NCBI RefSeq assembly: GCF_020217185.1
Contig: NZ_JAIWNX010000187.1
Span: forward strand, 1-10,000
Direction of reading: 5' to 3'
DNA: 10,000 nucleotides
Source: Asticcacaulis sp.
GTDB lineage: Bacteria > Pseudomonadota > Alphaproteobacteria > Caulobacterales > Caulobacteraceae
Shown: piece by piece, positions 6,885-10,000 of the stretch
How the letters are laid out: each line of letters opens with the position of its first letter
Position numbering within the stretch: position 1 is the first letter of the stretch
Translations under genes and position numbers: made by a program
Notes under the pieces: model-generated
Told to the model about the DNA's origin: nothing
Database searches by the model: none
Seen by the model: only the letters and a program-made list of their open reading frames with translations

Positions 6885-6924
6885 TCGAAAATTTTCGAAG
6901 GGCCGCCCCGAGAAAATTTTCTCG
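6885..6924. repeat. Twin A/T palindromes upstream of xerC
   Basis: TCGAAAATTTTCGA (6885-6898) and CGAGAAAATTTTCTCG (6909-6924) are both perfect palindromes sharing the core GAAAATTTTC, with the cores 25 bp apart start to start. Ten G+C-rich bases separate them. Because the core is self-complementary, the two copies can also pair with each other into one longer hairpin. On the minus strand GAGTTTTATG follows, so it could be a second terminator for the DUF484 transcript; alternatively it could be a paired operator for xerC, whose start lies about 95 bases away. Confidence 0.6.
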
Positions 6925-6933
6925 ATGTTGAAC

Positions 6934-6974
6934 CAAAGAAAACGTATGGCGCTTTAGCGCCAGACTTTTCTTTG
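6934..6974 (-). terminator. Terminator after the DUF484 gene
   Basis: CAAAGAAAA (6934-6942) pairs with TTTTCTTTG (6966-6974), and the inner TGGCGC (6947-6952) with GCGCCA (6957-6962) around a TTTA loop. On the minus strand the G+C core is followed by ATACGTTTTCTTTGG. It starts two bases after the DUF484 stop codon. The outer arms are the same as those of the lpdA/xerC terminator. Confidence 0.75.
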
Positions 6975-6976
6975 AA

Positions 6977-7672
6977 TTATAATACCGGCCAGCGTTCGGC
7001 GACGCGCTCAACGACGCGGGCGATAAAAGCGACCAGTTCGGCCCCCATGTCCGGGCTGAAACCTTCCCAATCGGCAGAGCCGAACGCGACCGCGCCGGGG
7101 CGGCCTTCGCGCCACATGGCGGTGCGGATGACAGCGGCGGATTTGATGCGGCGAACCTCATCCCCGAACAGGGCCCGACACACGCCGTCCGGGCCCAACA
7201 GCGACAGACCGGTCTCGCCGATAATATAGTCCACACCGCCGTAATCGAGCGTCATCCAGCCCAGCGGAATGGGGGCCGTGTCTTCCAGCGCGATGGTGGC
7301 GCAGACAAGGCCGAAGCGGTTGCGCACCTCTTCGTTGAGGCGGCGGGCCAGATCGGAATGGTTGCGCGCCTCCATCAGCGACAGGGCCATGGCGTGCGCT
7401 TGCCCCTGAGCGTCGAAATTGGCGCGGGCCGTCGCCTCGATCTGGCGGCGCATGTCGAAATCGCGTATGGCCTTGGCCTCCAGCCGCGAGAGAGCGGCCG
7501 GGCCGAAGTCGATCAGGTTGCGCGTTTTGGGCTGAAGCCCCAGCTTGTCCAGCAGCTCGCGATCCTGCTTCAGTTCCTGCACAAAGTCCGGCAGGAGACC
7601 GCGCAGGGTCTGGTAATCCATCAGGGCGGCGAGGCGCTCGGTCGTCGTCGGGTCGCGGAAATCTGAGGACAT
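6977..7672 (-). CDS. DUF484 family protein
   Basis: Member of the DUF484 family, the group that includes E. coli YigA, encoded next to xerC in many proteobacteria; its biochemical role is not defined, and the fold is thought to be GAF-like. The ATG at 7672 gives 231 residues, typical for the family, and begins MSSDFRD. Upstream in-frame starts (ATG 7732, TTG 7756) would read through a likely promoter and add an unconserved-looking tail. The N-terminal part (about 12-50) is helical and charged (DFVQELKQDRELLDKLG), followed by RNLIDF and a second helix ending in a long Arg/Glu-rich stretch; the C-terminal half has alternating hydrophobic strands (GWMTLDYGGVDYII, AVAFGSADWEGFSP). No signal peptide or membrane segment. 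A candidate promoter lies at 7728-7756. A 186-bp spacer with a terminator separates it from xerC, so tight co-transcription is doubtful. Confidence 0.88.
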   Translation of the reverse strand: MSSDFRDPTTTERLAALMDYQTLRGLLPDFVQELKQDRELLDKLGLQPKTRNLIDFGPAALSRLEAKAIRDFDMRRQIEATARANFDAQGQAHAMALSLMEARNHSDLARRLNEEVRNRFGLVCATIALEDTAPIPLGWMTLDYGGVDYIIGETGLSLLGPDGVCRALFGDEVRRIKSAAVIRTAMWREGRPGAVAFGSADWEGFSPDMGAELVAFIARVVERVAERWPVL

Positions 7673-7690
7673 GTGGGCTATCGGGTGTGG

Positions 7691-7705
7691 TAAACGGCCG
7701 GTTAA
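7691..7705. promoter_or_regulatory. Near-consensus CtrA-type site
   Basis: TAAA (7691-7694), seven bases, TTAA (7702-7705) matches TTAA-N7-TTAA at seven of eight positions. It lies between the divergent DUF484 and priA genes, just inside the DUF484 5' leader. With one mismatch, chance is a fair explanation. Confidence 0.3.
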
Positions 7706-7727
7706 ACTTGGCGTTGACACAAGTGAT

Positions 7728-7756
7728 GGCATAAAAAAGCCGTGGGGATGAGTCAA
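7728..7756 (-). promoter_or_regulatory. Candidate promoter of the DUF484 gene
   Basis: On the minus strand TTGACT (7756-7751) is followed after exactly 17 bases by TATGCC (7733-7728). The -35 box matches TTGACA at five of six positions; the -10 box is weaker, three of six. It would give a 5' leader of about 50 bases before ATG 7672. The GANTC site GAGTC (7750-7754) overlaps the -35 box. Confidence 0.4.
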
Positions 7757-7781
7757 TTCTATGGTTAATGCTTAAAATCTT

Positions 7782-9977
7782 ATGGACAGTCCCGCCAACA
7801 GCCTGATCGAAGCCCCCGCCGTGGCGACCCGGCGGGCAAAGGTCGTGGTGCTGGCCCCCATGGACACGGCGCTCGACTACCTGATTCCGGACGATTTCGA
7901 CCTCAGTGTAGGCGATCACGTGTGGGTGCCGCTGGGCCACGCCAAAGTGCGCGGCGTGGTGGTCGAGCTGTACGACAGCGCCGAAGCCGCCAAGCTGAAA
8001 CCCGTTGCTGCGCGCATCGGCGACCCGCGCGTGCCGGAGGCGAGCCTGCGTTTCTGGCTGTGGGCGGCGGCCTGGACCCTGACGGCGCCCGGCACCTTCC
8101 TCAAAGGCTGCTTGCAGGCGCTCAAGACCCCGAAGGCGCAGGCCCGCCACGGCTATGTGCGGCGTGAGGTCGAAGCGCTCAAACCCACGGCCAAACAGGC
8201 GCGCGTGCTGGAACTGGCCGTCCTGCCGCTGACGGCGGCAGAGCTGGCGCAGGCGGCGGGGGTGACACCGGGCGTGGTGCAGACGCTCGAAAAGAAGGGC
8301 TGGCTCGAAAAGGTCGAACTGAGCCGCGAAGGTTTCGCCGCCCCTGATCCTGATTTTAAGACGCCCAGCCTCAATGCCGATCAAGCCGCCGCCGACCGCC
8401 TGCTACAAAACGAATGGGAACGTCAGGGCTTTGCGCCGGTCCTGCTCGATGGCGTCACCGGCTCGGGCAAGACCGAAGTTTATCTCGAAAGCGTGGCGCG
8501 GGCCCTGCGCGATGATCCGACGGCTCAGGTGTTGGTCCTTCTGCCGGAAATCGCCCTGACCACGGCGGTGATGGGGCGGCTCCAGAGTCGCTTTGGCGTG
8601 CCGCCGGTGCAGTGGCATTCGGCCGTGTCGGCCTCGCAGCGCCGGCGCATCTGGGATGGCGTGGCCACGGGGGAGGCGCGTCTGATCGTTGGCGCGCGGT
8701 CGGCCCTGTTCCTGCCCTATACGAATCTCAAACTCATCGTCATCGACGAAGAACACGACGGCTCCTACAAACAGGAAGAAGGTGTGCGCTATCAGGCCCG
8801 TGATCTGGCGGTGATGCGTGCCCATCGTGACGGCTTCATGGTGGTGCTGGCCTCGGCCACCCCGTCTCTGGAAACCCTGACCAATGCCCAGAAGGGCCGC
8901 TATCAGTGGGTACGGCTGGAAAGCCGCCACGGCACGGCGCAGTTGCCGGATATTGCGCTGATCGACATGAAGGCCCACCCGCCGGAAAAGGGCTTCTGGC
9001 TGTCCGACCAACTGGTGGGGGAGATACTGGCCACCCTGCAACGGCGCGAACAGGTGCTGTTGTTCCTCAATCGTCGCGGTTACGCGCCTCTGGTCCTGTG
9101 CCGGGCGTGCGGGGAGCGCATGACCTCACCTAAGACCGATTCGTGGCTGGTCGAACACCGGGCGACGGGGCGGCTGGTCTGCCACCTGACCGGCTTTTCG
9201 ATGAAAAAGCCCGACCGCTGCCCGCATTGCGGCGCGCTCGACAGCCTGACCGCCATCGGGCCGGGGGTCGAGCGCATCCTTGAGGAGGTGCAGGAACGCT
9301 TCCCACAGGCGCGCGCCGAAATCTTCTCCTCGGACACCACGCCGGATGCCGACTCGTCGGCGGCCCTGATCAAACGGGTGGAAAACCATGAGATCGACAT
9401 TCTGATCGCCACGCAGGCCGCCGCCAAGGGGCACAACTTCCTGAATCTGACGCTGGTGGGCATTGTCGATGCCGATTTAGGCCTGAAGGGCGGTGATCTG
9501 CGCGCGGCGGAACGAACGTTTCAGCTTCTGGCGCAGGCCACCGGTCGCGCCGGTCGGGCCGCCAAGCCGGGCCGTGCCCTGCTGCAAACCTACACGCCGG
9601 AGCATCCGGTGATGCAGGCCTTGCAGGCGCAGGACCGCGAGGCCTTCTATGCCTATGAGCAGATGAGCCGCGACATCGCGCAGTTCCCGCCCTTTGGTCG
9701 GCTGGGGGCGGTGATCCTGTCGGCCAAGGACAATGGCCTGCTCAATCGCTATGCGCGCGAACTGGCCCTGGCCATCCCCAATACCGAAGGCATCGACGTC
9801 TATGGCCCCGCCGATGCGCCTTTGAGCCTTGTGCGCGGCATGTGGCGCAAGCGGTTTCTCGTCCGGGCTGACCGCAACCGCGACCTTCAGGGCTTTATGA
9901 GCGCCTGGCTGAAAAGCCTGAAAGCCCCCAATGCCGTGCGCGTAGTGACCGATATCGAGCCGTACAGTTTCCTTTAA
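7782..9977 (+). CDS. priA: Primosomal protein N', replication restart helicase PriA
   Basis: 3'-to-5' DNA helicase that recognises stalled forks and D-loops and reloads the replisome. The ATG at 7782 gives 731 residues, the usual length; no clear ribosome binding site precedes it. Order: N-terminal DNA-binding domain about 18-110, winged-helix region about 135-190, helicase lobe 1 with Walker A GVTGSGKT (224-231), DEEH (322-325) and SATPS (358-362), cysteine-rich insertion 440-483, and helicase lobe 2 with TQAAAKGHNF (544-553) and QATGRAGR (585-592); C-terminal domain to 731. The helicase motifs look intact. The oddity is the zinc region: Cys440, Cys443, Cys480 and Cys483 are kept, but the usual cysteines at 449, 452 and 470 are Ser, Thr and Thr, with only Cys467 left of the second set. 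TTGACA (7714-7719) is a possible -35 box without a clear -10. Divergent from DUF484 and xerC. Confidence 0.96.
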   Translation: MDSPANSLIEAPAVATRRAKVVVLAPMDTALDYLIPDDFDLSVGDHVWVPLGHAKVRGVVVELYDSAEAAKLKPVAARIGDPRVPEASLRFWLWAAAWTLTAPGTFLKGCLQALKTPKAQARHGYVRREVEALKPTAKQARVLELAVLPLTAAELAQAAGVTPGVVQTLEKKGWLEKVELSREGFAAPDPDFKTPSLNADQAAADRLLQNEWERQGFAPVLLDGVTGSGKTEVYLESVARALRDDPTAQVLVLLPEIALTTAVMGRLQSRFGVPPVQWHSAVSASQRRRIWDGVATGEARLIVGARSALFLPYTNLKLIVIDEEHDGSYKQEEGVRYQARDLAVMRAHRDGFMVVLASATPSLETLTNAQKGRYQWVRLESRHGTAQLPDIALIDMKAHPPEKGFWLSDQLVGEILATLQRREQVLLFLNRRGYAPLVLCRACGERMTSPKTDSWLVEHRATGRLVCHLTGFSMKKPDRCPHCGALDSLTAIGPGVERILEEVQERFPQARAEIFSSDTTPDADSSAALIKRVENHEIDILIATQAAAKGHNFLNLTLVGIVDADLGLKGGDLRAAERTFQLLAQATGRAGRAAKPGRALLQTYTPEHPVMQALQAQDREAFYAYEQMSRDIAQFPPFGRLGAVILSAKDNGLLNRYARELALAIPNTEGIDVYGPADAPLSLVRGMWRKRFLVRADRNRDLQGFMSAWLKSLKAPNAVRVVTDIEPYSFL

Positions 9978-10000
9978 TTACACCGACGGCTGGATGCGTC

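Noticed and set aside
7158..8384. Open frame of 408 codons on the minus strand across DUF484 and priA
   Set aside because: It overlaps the whole divergent promoter region and two well-supported genes in other frames. The product is rich in Arg, His and Gly as expected for a shadow frame.

Overview
The window looks like a chromosome segment of an alphaproteobacterium of the order Caulobacterales, probably Asticcacaulis-like. The evidence is high G+C, odhB (E2) and lpdA (E3) of the 2-oxoglutarate dehydrogenase cluster lying close together, a xerC/DUF484 pair facing priA, a perfect CtrA-type site (TTAA-N7-TTAAC) and several GANTC sites. The genus is an inference; no database was searched.

Layout. 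Bases 1-1277 hold the 3' part of odhB (+), cut by the left edge inside an Ala/Pro linker. A strong terminator follows. Then come three envelope-type genes on the + strand: a patatin-like lipoprotein (1373-2563), an unrecognised secreted protein (2729-3613) and an unrecognised four-helix membrane protein (3672-4223). lpdA (4322-5731, +) closes the block. It ends at a 21-bp perfect inverted repeat that serves as a terminator for both lpdA and the convergent xerC (5876-6790, -). A 186-bp spacer rich in palindromes separates xerC from the DUF484 gene (6977-7672, -). A divergent control region (7673-7781) leads to priA (7782-9977, +). The last 23 bases hold nothing I can name.

How the genes work together. 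OdhB and LpdA are the E2 and E3 parts of the TCA-cycle 2-oxoglutarate dehydrogenase complex; LpdA may also serve other lipoyl enzymes. XerC (chromosome dimer resolution) and PriA (replication restart) both maintain the chromosome. The DUF484 protein is a usual neighbour of XerC with no defined role. The three envelope genes have no evident link to the dehydrogenase, and each has its own leader or terminator signal.

The points most worth a second look are: PriA has lost three of the four cysteines of one zinc site while keeping the other site intact; a perfect CtrA-type site lies before an unknown membrane protein; OdhB appears to carry more than one lipoyl domain; and a palindromic repeat of about 110 bp lies between two envelope genes. 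I found no new multi-gene system here: no mobile element, CRISPR array, tRNA, rRNA or defence genes.
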